Positions 35,704 to 44,785 are shown, counted from the stretch's first letter. The stretch is DNA of 64,000 bases from JANXUR01 sp038229415 (GCA_038229415.1 JBBROM010000001.1:248001-312000), one strand, 5' to 3'. The notes: a model not told the origin generated them from the sequence alone. Numbers and translations are program-made.

Positions 35704-37014
35704 TTACGGACACGGTGTTCCTTGCGCCGACGAATAGTGCGCCAACTGCGCCGCGCGCTGCTGCGCAAAAAATCCCACTTCCTGTCTGGCATCCTGCCCC
35801 ACATCCGTTGGCCCCGCGCAGTAATACTGACCTTGTAGCAGGCTGATCCACACTGGTGCCCGGGCGCTGCCGAAAGTCTGTGGAGACAACTGCGGTGGAG
35901 GAATCACCCCAGCCTCCGAGTCCGAAATCCCGGAGAGCGCGGAGATTGTGCCCAGCCAGCTTTCACTTCCCTCCAGCCACCCCATCGCCGAAGCCAACTC
36001 CGACAACATGATGATGGCAATGATCACGATCGCCGCCACGATGAAAAAATTCGCTCGATTGGTCTGCCACTGCCGTACCAGCCAGTTTGAAGACACAGGC
36101 GCTGCTTCCTCCGCTGAGTCGGACGGTGCAAGCAGCGGTTCGTGGCTGGTTTCATGCCGTGGTTCATGCCTTGTTTCATGCGTTGGTTCGGAGCTCGTCT
36201 CGCGTGTTTTGGCGGGACTTTGCGATGGAACGACTGGTGCAGCATGGGTCATGGCGGCAACCTGGCGCTCCCACGCTGGCTCTGCCTCTGCGTGCAGCAA
36301 TGCGTCGGAGGTGACGTGCTCCGTGTGATCTTCCGCATGGCGCGACGCATGATCGGGCTGAGCCTTGGCCCATGCCGCCAAGTCCTCGCGCTCCTGCACA
36401 TCGGGTTCCCAGTCGGACGCCACCAGACACTCTCCCGCCACCGTTGCAGCGATGCCGCAGCATTCCTCCGCTGCTGGCGAAAAGGCGTACCCGCGCTCGG
36501 CGACTACCTCCCACGCACCCACCATCACGCCGTTTTGCACGATGGGCGTCACCACCAGTGATCGTGCGCCGCGCAACTGGCACAGCATATGGTCGAGCCT
36601 TGTATCGTCGCTAGTCTCGGGGCTGGTGAGCGTCTCGCCCGCGCGCAGCAGCCCGTGAAAGAGCGTCGCCTCGGGCCGCACCCGAATGCCGTAGAGTGAG
36701 CGGCTGAGTCCAGTGGCGGCGTGGTAGAGCACGTCGCCCCCTTCCAGCAACGCTGCCGCTACGCCATCCGCCTCCGTGCTGCGCTGCAGGTGCAGGGCAA
36801 TCAGGTCAAAGGCTTCGTCAAGATCAATCTCACACTGCGACAGCATGGCGGGCAGGCCGGCAATCAGGGCGCGGAACTCTGCCGGGTGGTTCGCAGCGGC
36901 AGGCAGCTCGCGCGCCAAAGGCGCATCCGCGTCTGGCTCACCCTGCTGCAAGACGAAGGCGCTCTCCAGCAGTTTTTGCAGATGCTCACGACCGATTTGT
37001 AGAGACTGATTCAT
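35704..37014 (-). CDS. GAF-domain protein with one membrane span
   Basis: A 436-residue protein from the ATG at 37014; the longer reading from 37185 adds a Cys-rich stretch with no family match. A GAF-like domain covers about residues 60-205 (VAAALLEGGDVLYHAATGLS, then SLVVTPIVQNGVMVGAWEVV). A His/Glu-rich low-complexity run made of HETRHEPRHETSHEP-type units follows at about 275-295. Then comes one membrane segment (FFIVAAIVIIAIIMLSELAS) and about 100 residues outside. GAF domains bind small ligands or light-sensing cofactors. It is transcribed with the Sel1 gene and lies between two LuxR-type gene pairs, so a signalling role is likely. Confidence 0.75.
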   Translation of the reverse strand: MNQSLQIGREHLQKLLESAFVLQQGEPDADAPLARELPAAANHPAEFRALIAGLPAMLSQCEIDLDEAFDLIALHLQRSTEADGVAAALLEGGDVLYHAATGLSRSLYGIRVRPEATLFHGLLRAGETLTSPETSDDTRLDHMLCQLRGARSLVVTPIVQNGVMVGAWEVVAERGYAFSPAAEECCGIAATVAGECLVASDWEPDVQEREDLAAWAKAQPDHASRHAEDHTEHVTSDALLHAEAEPAWERQVAAMTHAAPVVPSQSPAKTRETSSEPTHETRHEPRHETSHEPLLAPSDSAEEAAPVSSNWLVRQWQTNRANFFIVAAIVIIAIIMLSELASAMGWLEGSESWLGTISALSGISDSEAGVIPPPQLSPQTFGSARAPVWISLLQGQYYCAGPTDVGQDARQEVGFFAQQRAAQLAHYSSAQGTPCP

Positions 37015-37597
37015 GATGGATTCACAGAAGCTGCGAAGATCACATCGGGGATGCGACTGGCATTTTTCGTTCCAGTAGCAGCATCGCACTGAAGCGCAAT
37101 TTGGGCAACTCGAAATGTACTCGGAATAAGCCCAGAAGGTTTCTGACGGGACTCCATTCCTATTATTCCACTCCGCGCCGACCAAGCGCGCCCCAAACGG
37201 GCGGGCAAAACACGTGCAGGTTTAGCAAAAATCGGGTTCAGGTACGCTTCAGGCGTTAAGAAAACTCTCAACTCGCCCACCCTGACCGCGCCTCGCTACA
37301 GACGCTAGACGCCAGCCTCGGTTCTGATTCGGGAATCTCATTCCGTTTCGGGAGGGAAGTCGCATTTTCTCAGAACTTTCTAAGGGTCATATGCCTCCGT
37401 TATCTGCAATTAAGTGTAGTGTTTTCAACAACGTCCTCTCCGATAGAACGAATGGCGAAACTCTTGCATAGGTTCTAGTCCGAAGGTGCAGTCAAGGGTG
37501 AGGTACCCGGCAACATTTTCCTAGCCAAGCCAGCCAGAGCGTGTGGAGCTTTTCTTCGCACCTCAAACCGGGCAAGCAGCAAAAGGAGCAAGAACGC
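37015..37597. other. Divergent intergenic region
   Basis: About 580 bases between the GAF gene and the second LuxR-type pair, the largest gap in the window. Short frames run through it without protein-like character. It should hold the promoters of both flanking operons. I find no strong palindrome, riboswitch or repeat in it. Confidence 0.4.
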
Positions 37598-37837
37598 ATG
37601 GTGGACCTGAACGAAGTCAAGATTACGCCGCGGGACGAGCAGGTGCTGAAGCTGCTGGTGCTGGGGTGCAGCAACAATGAGATCGCGCAGGAGCTGAGCA
37701 TCAGCCCCCGCACCGTCAAACAGCACCTGCGCACGCTCTTTCTGCGTGCCGGAATCCGCGATGGCCGCAAACGCGTCAAGCTTGCCACCGCCATGTTTAT
37801 GAAGGAGAGAACCCAATGGCCCCTCGGAACCAACTAA
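37598..37837 (+). CDS. Stand-alone LuxR/GerE-type DNA-binding protein, pair 2 first gene
   Basis: A 79-residue protein consisting of the LuxR-type helix-turn-helix: ITPRDEQVLKLLVLGCSNNE, then IAQELSISPRTVKQHLRTLF. The ATG at 37598 has AAGGAG nine bases upstream. It is a paralog of the gene at 34317: both share the RTVK helix and the RVKLA segment near the end. It has no input domain. Its end overlaps the second gene of the pair by 22 bases. As in pair 1, coupling of two different DNA-binding domains suggests they act together. Confidence 0.85.
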   Translation: MVDLNEVKITPRDEQVLKLLVLGCSNNEIAQELSISPRTVKQHLRTLFLRAGIRDGRKRVKLATAMFMKERTQWPLGTN

Positions 37838-38124
37838 CGCGCAAGGAATCTCAAGTGGCAACCTTGGTGTGGACCGGCCTGACCAACAAAGAAATTGCCG
37901 TGACCATCCACACCAGCGAGCAGGTGGTGAAGAATTACCTGCGCAGCATCTTCGACAAGATCGGCGTATGGAGCCGCCTCGAACTGGCCATGTACGTCGC
38001 CCAGCATGGCGGCGACAACTGGCTGCAGGAAGCCCCTCTGCCGGGCATGGCAGCAGGCGCTCCGCCGTCGGAGCTAAGCCGCATTGCCGCCGACGAAATG
38101 GCGCGGGCAGCCGTGGCGGGCTAA
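37816..38124 (+). CDS. Stand-alone LuxR/GerE-type DNA-binding protein, pair 2 second gene
   Basis: A 102-residue protein: LuxR-type helix-turn-helix (LTRKESQVATLVWTGLTNKE, then TSEQVVKNYLRSIFDKIGVW and SRLELAMYV) plus about 35 residues of Ala/Pro-rich tail that the pair 1 copy lacks. The GGAGAG before its start is inside the upstream gene. It matches the gene at 34532 in the recognition helix. A REP-like hairpin follows about 35 bases after the stop and may act as an end to the transcript. Confidence 0.85.
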   Translation: MAPRNQLTRKESQVATLVWTGLTNKEIAVTIHTSEQVVKNYLRSIFDKIGVWSRLELAMYVAQHGGDNWLQEAPLPGMAAGAPPSELSRIAADEMARAAVAG

Positions 38125-38157
38125 GACGTAAGAAGCAGAAACGGTAGGCGCAAAGTC

Positions 38158-38204
38158 GGTGCCCCACTCTCACTGCCTGCTGTTGGCGGTTAGGGTGGGG
38201 CAGT
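38158..38204. repeat. REP-like hairpin, copy R3
   Basis: Imperfect palindrome of the R1 family: GGTGCCCCACTCTCACTGCC and GGCGGTTAGGGTGGGG, about three mismatches in the stem. It lies between the convergent LuxR-type gene and a hypothetical gene. Confidence 0.7.
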
Positions 38205-38210
38205 CCAGCC

Positions 38211-38678
38211 TCAAAGTTTCCCGGCAAGCACTTGCAACTGCGCTTTCAACTTCTCTACCACCCGGCGATGCGCGGATCGCAGTGCCCCTTCCTTCCGGGG
38301 CACCACATAGCCTTGTCCCCGACCCCAGCCCATCTGCACTTCGCCTTGCGGTTCCGCGTTTTGGTAGTAGCGATCCTGGCAATCCCGTTCGTCTCGGACG
38401 TGGGTGTAGCCCGGTACGTCGCGGATGTTGAGATTGTAGATCGGCACACCCATGAGTTCCAGCACGCGCTCGGGCAGGTGGCAGTAGTACGAAATGTGCA
38501 TCGGACGGTCCTCGTACTGGCCAATCCGGCCCGCCTTGCGCAGCCTTTGCACGTCTTCAAAGTGCTCATCCTCTTCGCGCTTGCGCTTGGCAATCACAAA
38601 TTTGGTGTAGGCTTCCTGGCTACGCTTGCGCTTGCGGGCTAACTCTTCTTGTTGCAGCCGAATTGCTTCATCGGGCAT
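38211..38678 (-). CDS. Hypothetical basic protein
   Basis: A 155-residue protein that I do not recognise. The first 55 residues are strongly charged and helical (EELARKRKRSQEAYTKFVIA), likely a coiled coil. The middle has aromatic and Pro-rich stretches (MHISYYCHLPERVLELMG and VPIYNLNIRDVPGYTH), and the end is again basic. It has no signal peptide or membrane span. The start has GGAAGGT eight bases upstream. It stands between a REP-like hairpin and another GC hairpin, and is probably transcribed alone. Confidence 0.6.
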   Translation of the reverse strand: MPDEAIRLQQEELARKRKRSQEAYTKFVIAKRKREEDEHFEDVQRLRKAGRIGQYEDRPMHISYYCHLPERVLELMGVPIYNLNIRDVPGYTHVRDERDCQDRYYQNAEPQGEVQMGWGRGQGYVVPRKEGALRSAHRRVVEKLKAQLQVLAGKL

Positions 38679-38735
38679 ACGCGTCTACCTTCCCAGGGCG
38701 GCTTGCGCCCTGTATCTTGTTGCGCCAAAAGATGA

Positions 38736-38758
38736 GGGACGGGCGTAGTGCCCGTCCC
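38736..38758. repeat. GC-rich palindrome (GGGACGGGC family)
   Basis: A perfect 9-bp stem (GGGACGGGC at 38736-38744, GCCCGTCCC at 38750-38758) with loop GTAGT. A very similar hairpin (GGACGGGCG with CGCCCGTCC) lies at 53041-53062, so this is a second repeat family. It sits between the GloVer gene end and the start of the hypothetical gene and could also act as a terminator. Confidence 0.7.
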
Positions 38759-38821
38759 CGTGGTTCCGAATTAGGAAAAGCTTGTTTCTATCCGTACTCC
38801 TGTCTGCTGCCTCCTGAACCG

Positions 38822-40198
38822 CTACTGGTTCACAGTAAACGGCTTGTTGCTGGTGAGTGTGCCCGTAGGTGTGGTGACGACGACATTGCCAGTCGTCGCC
38901 CCTGCGGGAACGACTGCCGTCATGTACGTGTCGGAGACGACCGAGAAGCTTGTTGCGGGGACGCCATTGAAAGTTACGCTCTTAGTGCCAGTAAATCCCT
39001 GGCCGAGTATCTGCGCCGAGCTAGCAATCTTACCCTCGTAAACCAGAAGCGCAGCGAATCGAGCTAAGCTCATATCTAGGCTGTAGACTGTGCCAATTGA
39101 GTTCTTTCCGCCGAGGCTTGCGGTACCGTAGAACGTCCCATTCGTATCTTGTAACAAGGAACCGACCGGTTGCTTACCCCCCACTTTATCCGAAAAACCA
39201 TACAACTGTCTGTACGTTCCAGTCTTTGAGACTTGATACAGCGTACCCTGATTGAATTTGCCCCCGAATTCAGTTGTGCCATATAAGTTGCCGTCTGTGC
39301 CCTCCGTCACTCCAGCCTGTGGGCTCATACCATCTGTTCTAGACGCCCCAAAGTTATATAGCACTTTGACGTTGTGCTGCGAGTCAACGGTGAACACGGC
39401 GGCATCACTTCCATTCGCTAAGGCTCCGCCCGCTGTTACACCATAGAAATTTCCATCTGAGGCCTGACTTGACGCGATAGGCTGAAACCCGCCACGTCCA
39501 CAAGGAAAGCTGTAGTACCATAGTAGGGAGCCACTAGTCGTGATCTGGAAGACTGTACCGCAGCCAAATGCGCCACCACTCGCCGCAGATCCATATAGGG
39601 TGCCATCCGAGGCCTGGGTTACTGACACAACGAATGAGCCGTGGGCAGCGTCTGGTTCATAAATTGTCTCAAAGCCCTTCGTGCTGGAATACTTGTAAAT
39701 AGTTCCTGACCCCGCCCCTGTAGTTGCGCCGTAAAAACTGCCATCCTTACCCTGTATCGGTGGAGTGTACGGCCTTCCACCATCCGATCCGCCGACAAAC
39801 TCATGTAGAGTCGAGTAAACACCATTTGTCGTGAGTGAATACAGACTACCGAAATTTGCAGGCCCCCCAAGAAACATGGTTCCATAAAACTTGCTATCTG
39901 ATCCGAGGGTTAAGCCAGTAATAGGATCGGTATCGGACGAGCCGTTTAGCGCAAAAACCCCTTGCGGCTGGCCAGAGGTACTCAGTACAAACACCGTTCA
40001 GTTTACTGTTAATGTATTAGTGGCTGTTAGGTAAAGCATGCCGTTCAGGCCTTGGGTCGGCTGTACAAAGCCCGGTCGTCCACCGCTTGTCTGTGCTGCG
40101 GAAACGTTGTAAACCGTCTTCACCGTTTGGCCTGCTGCGATGCTGCCTGAGACGCTGAAACAGATGAATACTGCAAACATCTTAATGAGTTGATGCAT
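38822..40198 (-). pseudogene. GloVer-repeat secreted protein interrupted by an in-frame TGA
   Basis: One reading frame from the ATG at 40198 (GGGAG ribosome site, signal peptide ending IAAG) runs to 38822 but is broken by a TGA at 39998-40000, after LTATNTLTVN. Without the stop, the frame continues TVFVLSTSG and completes the first GloVer repeat (pattern xxGTVFxLTTSGxxxxLYxF). About seven more such repeats follow, and a C-terminal IPT/TIG-like domain (ILGQGFTGTKSVTFNGVPAT). GloVer proteins are secreted, propeller-like repeat proteins of unknown role. The stop falls in a repeat with no redox function, so a nonsense mutation or a sequence error is likely. Length without the stop would be 458 residues. 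Confidence 0.8.
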
Positions 40199-40360
40199 GA
40201 CGTCACTCCCTTTTCTGACCATATAGATGCTCGGCACCATTAGTGAGGCCCCTGAGCGTTGTCGATGTTGTTGGCGTAAGCGCAATTGCCACTGGATCCC
40301 AGTTGCGGACTGAGGTTCGTACAAAAATTACCAGAGACTATTGGGCCCTGCCCTACTGGC

Positions 40361-40443
40361 GGGTGGCCCACCCATCCCGCGTGGTTTTCCTTTCCCAAAC
40401 TGGAACGTGGGTGCCCCATCCTTCGCTTTTTGAAGGGTGGGAG
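40361..40443. repeat. REP-like hairpins upstream of the transposase, copy R4
   Basis: A near-palindrome GGGTGGCCCACCC (40361-40373) is followed by the hairpin CCCATCCTTC (40415-40424) with GAAGGGTGGG (40432-40441), preceded by GGGTGCC. It ends about 20 bases before the transposase start. It is the reverse-orientation partner of copy R5. Confidence 0.78.
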
Positions 40444-40461
40444 GTACACCGTTCGACTACC

Positions 40462-41010
40462 ATGTCTTTCATGCCGCGAGACTTGCGCCGCTATTACGGG
40501 TTTGACCACCTGCATTTTGTCACGTTCAGTTGTTATCGTCGCCAGCCCTTTTTGGCGCAGCCGCGCAGCCGCGACCTCTTTCTGCAAACTCTCGAACAAG
40601 TGCGCCAACGCTACTGCTTTGTCGTCGCGGGCTATGTGGTGATGCCCGAACATATCCACCTGCTGATCGGGGAACCTAAGACGGGCAACCCGTCCGTCGT
40701 CCTGCAGGTGTTGAAGCAACGCTCGGCGCGAAAGTTGCTGCCGCGACGGAAGCGCAACCAAGCCCGGTTGTGGGAGGATGCCGACGATTCGATTCACTTT
40801 TGGCAGAAGCGCTTTTATGATTTCAACGTTTTCACGCAGGCAAAGTTGGCCGAAAAGTTGCGCTATATGCATCGCAATCCAGTGAAGCGAGGCTTGGTCG
40901 AATCGCCCGAGTTGTGGCGATGGAGCAGCTATCGCTGGTACGCGTTGCAGGAAATGGGAGCCGTGCACCTTAATGCAGGTTGGGAGGAACCTACGTTGCG
41001 GGCCGGGTAA
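40462..41010 (+). mobile_element. REP-associated tyrosine transposase (RAYT, IS200-like)
   Basis: A 182-residue Y1-type transposase. It has the HUH motif in MPEHIHLLIGEP, the catalytic Tyr in KLRYMHRNPVKRGLV, and the N-terminal HFVTFSCYRRQPFL typical of RAYT proteins. I start at MSFMPRDLRRYYGF; the longer frame from 40243 runs through the hairpin and is not coding. Single-copy RAYTs cut and move REP palindromes rather than whole insertion sequences. Here hairpins of one family flank the gene in inverted orientation, and three more lie within 36 kb. The gene looks intact. Confidence 0.9.
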
Positions 41011-41018
41011 AGTATTTG

Positions 41019-41056
41019 CATCCCACCCTTTGAACACCGCAAAGGGTGGGGCACCC
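41019..41056. repeat. REP-like hairpin downstream of the transposase, copy R5
   Basis: A perfect 11-bp stem (CCCACCCTTTG at 41022-41032, CAAAGGGTGGG at 41040-41050) followed by GCACCC. Its orientation is opposite to R4, so the transposase gene lies between two inverted copies. The remaining bases to the end of pgl, about 250, show no gene. Confidence 0.82.
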
Positions 41057-41305
41057 ACAGCCGTTTGTGATGCGCGGCAAGCTACTTGCAACGGGGCGGG
41101 ACACTGCACATCCGGGATCCTCTACGATCTAGACCCATCCTGCGCCGAGCCGGTTCTTATGTCAATGGCAAAAAGGTGGGGGGTAAGAAAAGTTGCTAGA
41201 AGTTCCGACTAAGGAATTGATCGAGTCTTGGCTGATATGTGCTTGTGTGGCGCGGGGGGCGCACCTATGGGAAGAGCCTAGCGCTGGAGACCCTGCATCG
41301 TGTGA

Positions 41306-42148
41306 TCAGAGCTGCAATCCCGCCGCTGCATCCACCATCCAAATCAGATCACCATGCGCGGGACGCACATAGCGGGAAGGGAACTCGTCCATCGGAGCTT
41401 CGTCATCTTCCAGCGTATCGAGAACGGTGTGCAGCATCGCTGCTTTGTCGGCGCCCGCAGCCATGAATAGAACACAGCGCGCAGCGTTGAGCACCGGGTA
41501 GGTGAAAGTAATCCGCCAGGTATTGAACTTCTCCACCCAGTTGGCAATCACCCAGCGGTCTTCTTCGGCGAGTCCGGAGCTGCCGGGGAACAGCGACGCA
41601 GTGTGGCCGTCTGGGCCCATGCCGAGCAGGATCAGGTCGAAGCGTGGCACCGTAAAATGCACCCGTCCAAAGAACTCGCGCAGAGCCTCGTCATACTTTG
41701 CGGCGGCGATGTGGGCGTCAGTCTCTTCAGCCAGGACGCGGAAGATGTTTTCCCCCGGCACGGGGACGCGACTGAGCAGTGCTTCCTGTGCCATGCGAAA
41801 GTTGGAGTCGGCGTGGTCGGGTGGCACATGACGCTCGTCGCCAAAGAAGAAAAAAGTCTTGTCCCACGGCAGGTTTGCGCCCACCGGGCCCGCCAGCAAG
41901 TCGTACAGACCTTTGGGCGTCGAGCCGCCCGCCAGCGCAACTTTGAACTGGCCGCGCGCGGCGATAGCTGCTTCGGCCTGTGCAGTCCATTCGGCTGCGG
42001 CGGCGGCGAAGATGGCTTCCCGGTCGGCGAGAACACGCACCGAGCGGTTCGCTCGCCAGCGATCCGCTGGCACGCCCATCACGGCGGCAATCCTGACGAG
42101 GTCGGTTGGGTTCTCGGAAGAGGGTTGTGTAGGGTGACCGGAACTCAA
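41306..42148 (-). CDS. pgl: 6-phosphogluconolactonase
   Basis: Hydrolyses 6-phosphogluconolactone in the oxidative pentose phosphate pathway. The 280-residue protein matches the SOL/DevB type: FKVALAGGSTPKGLYDLL, FFFGDERHVPPDHADSN, and the signature LILLGMGPDGHTASLFPG. The start is TTG, overlapping the glk stop (TTGA), with GGAG eight bases upstream. The first 30 or so residues are an extension not usual for the family. It is the last gene of the operon and acts one step after Zwf. Confidence 0.93.
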   Translation of the reverse strand: MSSGHPTQPSSENPTDLVRIAAVMGVPADRWRANRSVRVLADREAIFAAAAAEWTAQAEAAIAARGQFKVALAGGSTPKGLYDLLAGPVGANLPWDKTFFFFGDERHVPPDHADSNFRMAQEALLSRVPVPGENIFRVLAEETDAHIAAAKYDEALREFFGRVHFTVPRFDLILLGMGPDGHTASLFPGSSGLAEEDRWVIANWVEKFNTWRITFTYPVLNAARCVLFMAAGADKAAMLHTVLDTLEDDEAPMDEFPSRYVRPAHGDLIWMVDAAAGLQL

Positions 42149-43149
42149 TCCATCATCTCCGACTGCAAGGCGGCAAAGCGGGCTGAGCCCAGCAGCGCCG
42201 TTTTGTCATTGGTAATCATGCGTACGGGGATGGCTTCCAGCAAAGGCCGCATCCGGCCCTTGGCGAAGAATGAATCCATGAACAAGCCGCCGGTCATTTT
42301 CGCGGAAATCTTCGGCGCAATGCCACCGCCGATGAACACGCCACCAGTCGCCAACGTCTTCAGCGCCATGTTGCCCGCTTCCGCGCCGTAGAGCGACACA
42401 AACATATCAAGCGAGCGAATCGCAATCTCCGCTGTGCCCGCCAGCGCTGCCTTGGAGATCGCCGCCGCAGCTGCGCTCACCGAAATCTCCTGCGCCAGCC
42501 AGCCCGGTTCCTTTAATCCCTGCGCGTCGCGGAAGAACTGGTAGATATTCACCAACCCTGGGCCAGAGAGGACGCGCTCTACGCTCACTCGACCGCTAGA
42601 GTCCTTAAAGCGTAAATAGAGGTAGCGCAGCAACTCAATCTCGATCTCGGTGCGTGCGGCGAAGTCCGTGTGTCCGCCTTCGCAGGCGAACACGTGATGA
42701 TGCTTGCCGTCCCAAAAAATTCCCGCTTCGCCGAGGCCGGTGCCCGCAGACACAACGCACTGGTTGCCGCTGGCTCCGGTTGTGCCAGCGTTCAAAATCA
42801 CAAAGTCTTCCGGGTCGAGCGCCGCAATGCCCAGCGCATTTGCCTGCAGGTCGTTGATGAGGTGGACCTCTGGGAGGTTGAGTAACTGTGCGATGTCGGC
42901 CGCAACCACCGTCCACGGCAGATTTGTGGTGTTGATGACGCCGTCACGCACAGGCCCAGCCGCAGCCATGCAAGCCGCTTCCACCTTTGCGTCGGGATGC
43001 TCCGCCAGAAACTCGCGAATCACCGAATCGAGTCCGTGATACTCGCGCCCCGGATAGTCCTTGCCCGCCACAATCTTCACGCGGCCTTCGCGCACTTCGG
43101 CCAGCGCCATGCGCGCGTTGGTGCCGCCAATGTCTCCTGCCAGAATCAT
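42145..43149 (-). CDS. glk: Glucokinase (Glk family)
   Basis: Phosphorylates glucose to glucose 6-phosphate, the substrate of the next-upstream gene product Zwf. The 334-residue protein is of the Escherichia coli Glk type rather than ROK: phosphate-1 motif AGDIGGTNARMAL, INDLQANALGI, SAGTGLGEAGI and EGGHTDFAAR. Its ATG overlaps the zwf stop by four bases (ATGA), and its own stop overlaps the pgl start, so glk is translationally coupled on both sides. A GGAGGAA ribosome site precedes it. Confidence 0.94.
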   Translation of the reverse strand: MILAGDIGGTNARMALAEVREGRVKIVAGKDYPGREYHGLDSVIREFLAEHPDAKVEAACMAAAGPVRDGVINTTNLPWTVVAADIAQLLNLPEVHLINDLQANALGIAALDPEDFVILNAGTTGASGNQCVVSAGTGLGEAGIFWDGKHHHVFACEGGHTDFAARTEIEIELLRYLYLRFKDSSGRVSVERVLSGPGLVNIYQFFRDAQGLKEPGWLAQEISVSAAAAAISKAALAGTAEIAIRSLDMFVSLYGAEAGNMALKTLATGGVFIGGGIAPKISAKMTGGLFMDSFFAKGRMRPLLEAIPVRMITNDKTALLGSARFAALQSEMMD

Positions 43150-44669
43150 GATTCCAAATTCCTCCAGCGCCGCTCATCCCGGCCCATCAAGTCGTCAGCC
43201 TCTTTCGGACCCCAACTGCCCGAGGCATAGTTGGGGAAGTTGCGGGCGGGCAGCGCCTTCCATACGTCGAGTACCGGCGTCATAATGGCCCAGCCCGCCT
43301 CCACCATGTCGGCGCGCTGGAACAGGGTAGCATCCCCGGCCATGCAATCGTGCAGCAGGCGTTCGTATCCTGTGGAAGGAGTCTTGCCGAAGTAGTCGGC
43401 GTAGTTGAACTCCATGTCCACGGTGCCCAGCTTCATCACCGAACCGGGCGTCTTTGCCGCAAAGCGCAGGCTGATGCCCTCTTCCGGCTGAATGTGCAGG
43501 GTAAGCACGTTGGGCGCCAGCGTTTCCACGGGCGTATCGCGGAACAATACCTTGGGGGCCCGCCGGAACTGAATGCTGATATAAGTATGACGTTCCTTCA
43601 GACGCTTACCCGTGCGAAGATAGAAGGGAACACCTGCCCAGCGCCAGTTATCAATATTCAGCTTCATCGCCACGTAGGTTTCGGTCTTCGAATCCGGCGC
43701 CACGCGCGTCTCGGCCCGGTACGCTGGACAATGCTCTTCCCCCATGGTGCCTTCGCCATATTGCCCGCGCACCGTGCGTGCTAGCACATCTTCGGGATTA
43801 AACGGCTGAATCGCGTTCAGCACCTTGGCCTGCTCGTCGCGCACCGCGTTGGCCTCGAACGATACCGGCGGCTCCATGCCTACCAAACTTACGAACTGCA
43901 TGATGTGGTTGGGAACCATATCGCGCAGCGCGCCTGCTTCTTCGTAGTAGCCGCCACGCCCTTCCACTCCCACGCTTTCGGCGACGGTGATCTGCACGTG
44001 GTCAATGTAGCGGCGATTCCAGATCGGCTCGAAAATGCCATTGGCAAATCGGAAGGCCAAGATGTTTTGTACCGTCTCTTTGCCGAGGTAGTGATCAATG
44101 CGATAGATCTGTTTTTCTTTCAGCGTTTTTTGTAAGTCGTGGGTCAGCGCGCGAGCGCTATCCAGGTCGCGGCCAAACGGCTTTTCCACGATTACGCGGC
44201 GCCAGGTGGTGTCGGTTTCGCAGGCCAGCTTACTTTCCCCAAGATGATTTACCACCACCGAGAAGAAGTTCGGTGCAGTGGCGAGATAGTAGAAGTAATT
44301 GCCCTTGGTGCCGTGCTCGGCGTCGGCTACGTCAAGCGTCTCCTTCAACTTGGTGTAGGTCTCGGGCTGATCGAACTCGCCTTTCACGTGATAGACCCGC
44401 CGGATGAACCACGCCCATAACTCTTCGTCCACGCCATCACTGGCGAACTTGTGGATATCCTCGGTCATCTTTTCGCGGAACTGGTCGGTGGTGTAGTCGG
44501 TGCGCGAAACTCCCACCACAGCAAAGTCGCGCGGCAAAAGCTGTTCCTTCGCGAGGTTGTAAAGTGCGGGGATCAGCTTGCGGCGGGTAAGGTCGCCCGC
44601 CGCGCCAAAGATTACCATCGCGCACGCGGTTGCGCTGCGTGCCTGCTTACTTCCGGAATCTGCCGCCAT
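43146..44669 (-). CDS. zwf: Glucose-6-phosphate 1-dehydrogenase
   Basis: First step of the oxidative pentose phosphate pathway, producing NADPH. The 507-residue protein has the coenzyme loop GAAGDLTRRKLIPALYNL, the active-site signature RIDHYLGKETVQN, and VEKPFGRDL. Length and motifs are normal for bacterial Zwf. A GGGGGA ribosome site is six bases before the ATG. It lies about 115 bases after gnd, a gap long enough for a second promoter, and it is coupled to glk. Confidence 0.97.
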   Translation of the reverse strand: MAADSGSKQARSATACAMVIFGAAGDLTRRKLIPALYNLAKEQLLPRDFAVVGVSRTDYTTDQFREKMTEDIHKFASDGVDEELWAWFIRRVYHVKGEFDQPETYTKLKETLDVADAEHGTKGNYFYYLATAPNFFSVVVNHLGESKLACETDTTWRRVIVEKPFGRDLDSARALTHDLQKTLKEKQIYRIDHYLGKETVQNILAFRFANGIFEPIWNRRYIDHVQITVAESVGVEGRGGYYEEAGALRDMVPNHIMQFVSLVGMEPPVSFEANAVRDEQAKVLNAIQPFNPEDVLARTVRGQYGEGTMGEEHCPAYRAETRVAPDSKTETYVAMKLNIDNWRWAGVPFYLRTGKRLKERHTYISIQFRRAPKVLFRDTPVETLAPNVLTLHIQPEEGISLRFAAKTPGSVMKLGTVDMEFNYADYFGKTPSTGYERLLHDCMAGDATLFQRADMVEAGWAIMTPVLDVWKALPARNFPNYASGSWGPKEADDLMGRDERRWRNLES

Positions 44670-44785
44670 GATTAGTCCCCCGCCAAACGGCGGGTTGGCC
44701 GTACGGCGCTGTTGACTGCATTAAGTTAGTTACAGCGAAACAGATTTCGCCACTTACTCCGCGCGGACTGCGCACAGTTACTTGG

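Noticed and set aside
36135..36192. Short tandem DNA repeats as a CRISPR-like array
   Set aside because: Units are about 12 bases, in frame with a His/Glu-rich protein run, with no spacers and no cas genes.
39998..40000. TGA in the GloVer gene as a second selenocysteine codon
   Set aside because: The position is inside a structural repeat with no redox role. The only nearby stem (GTAC/GTAC) is four bases and its loop starts about 13 bases after the TGA, too close for the bacterial SECIS rule.
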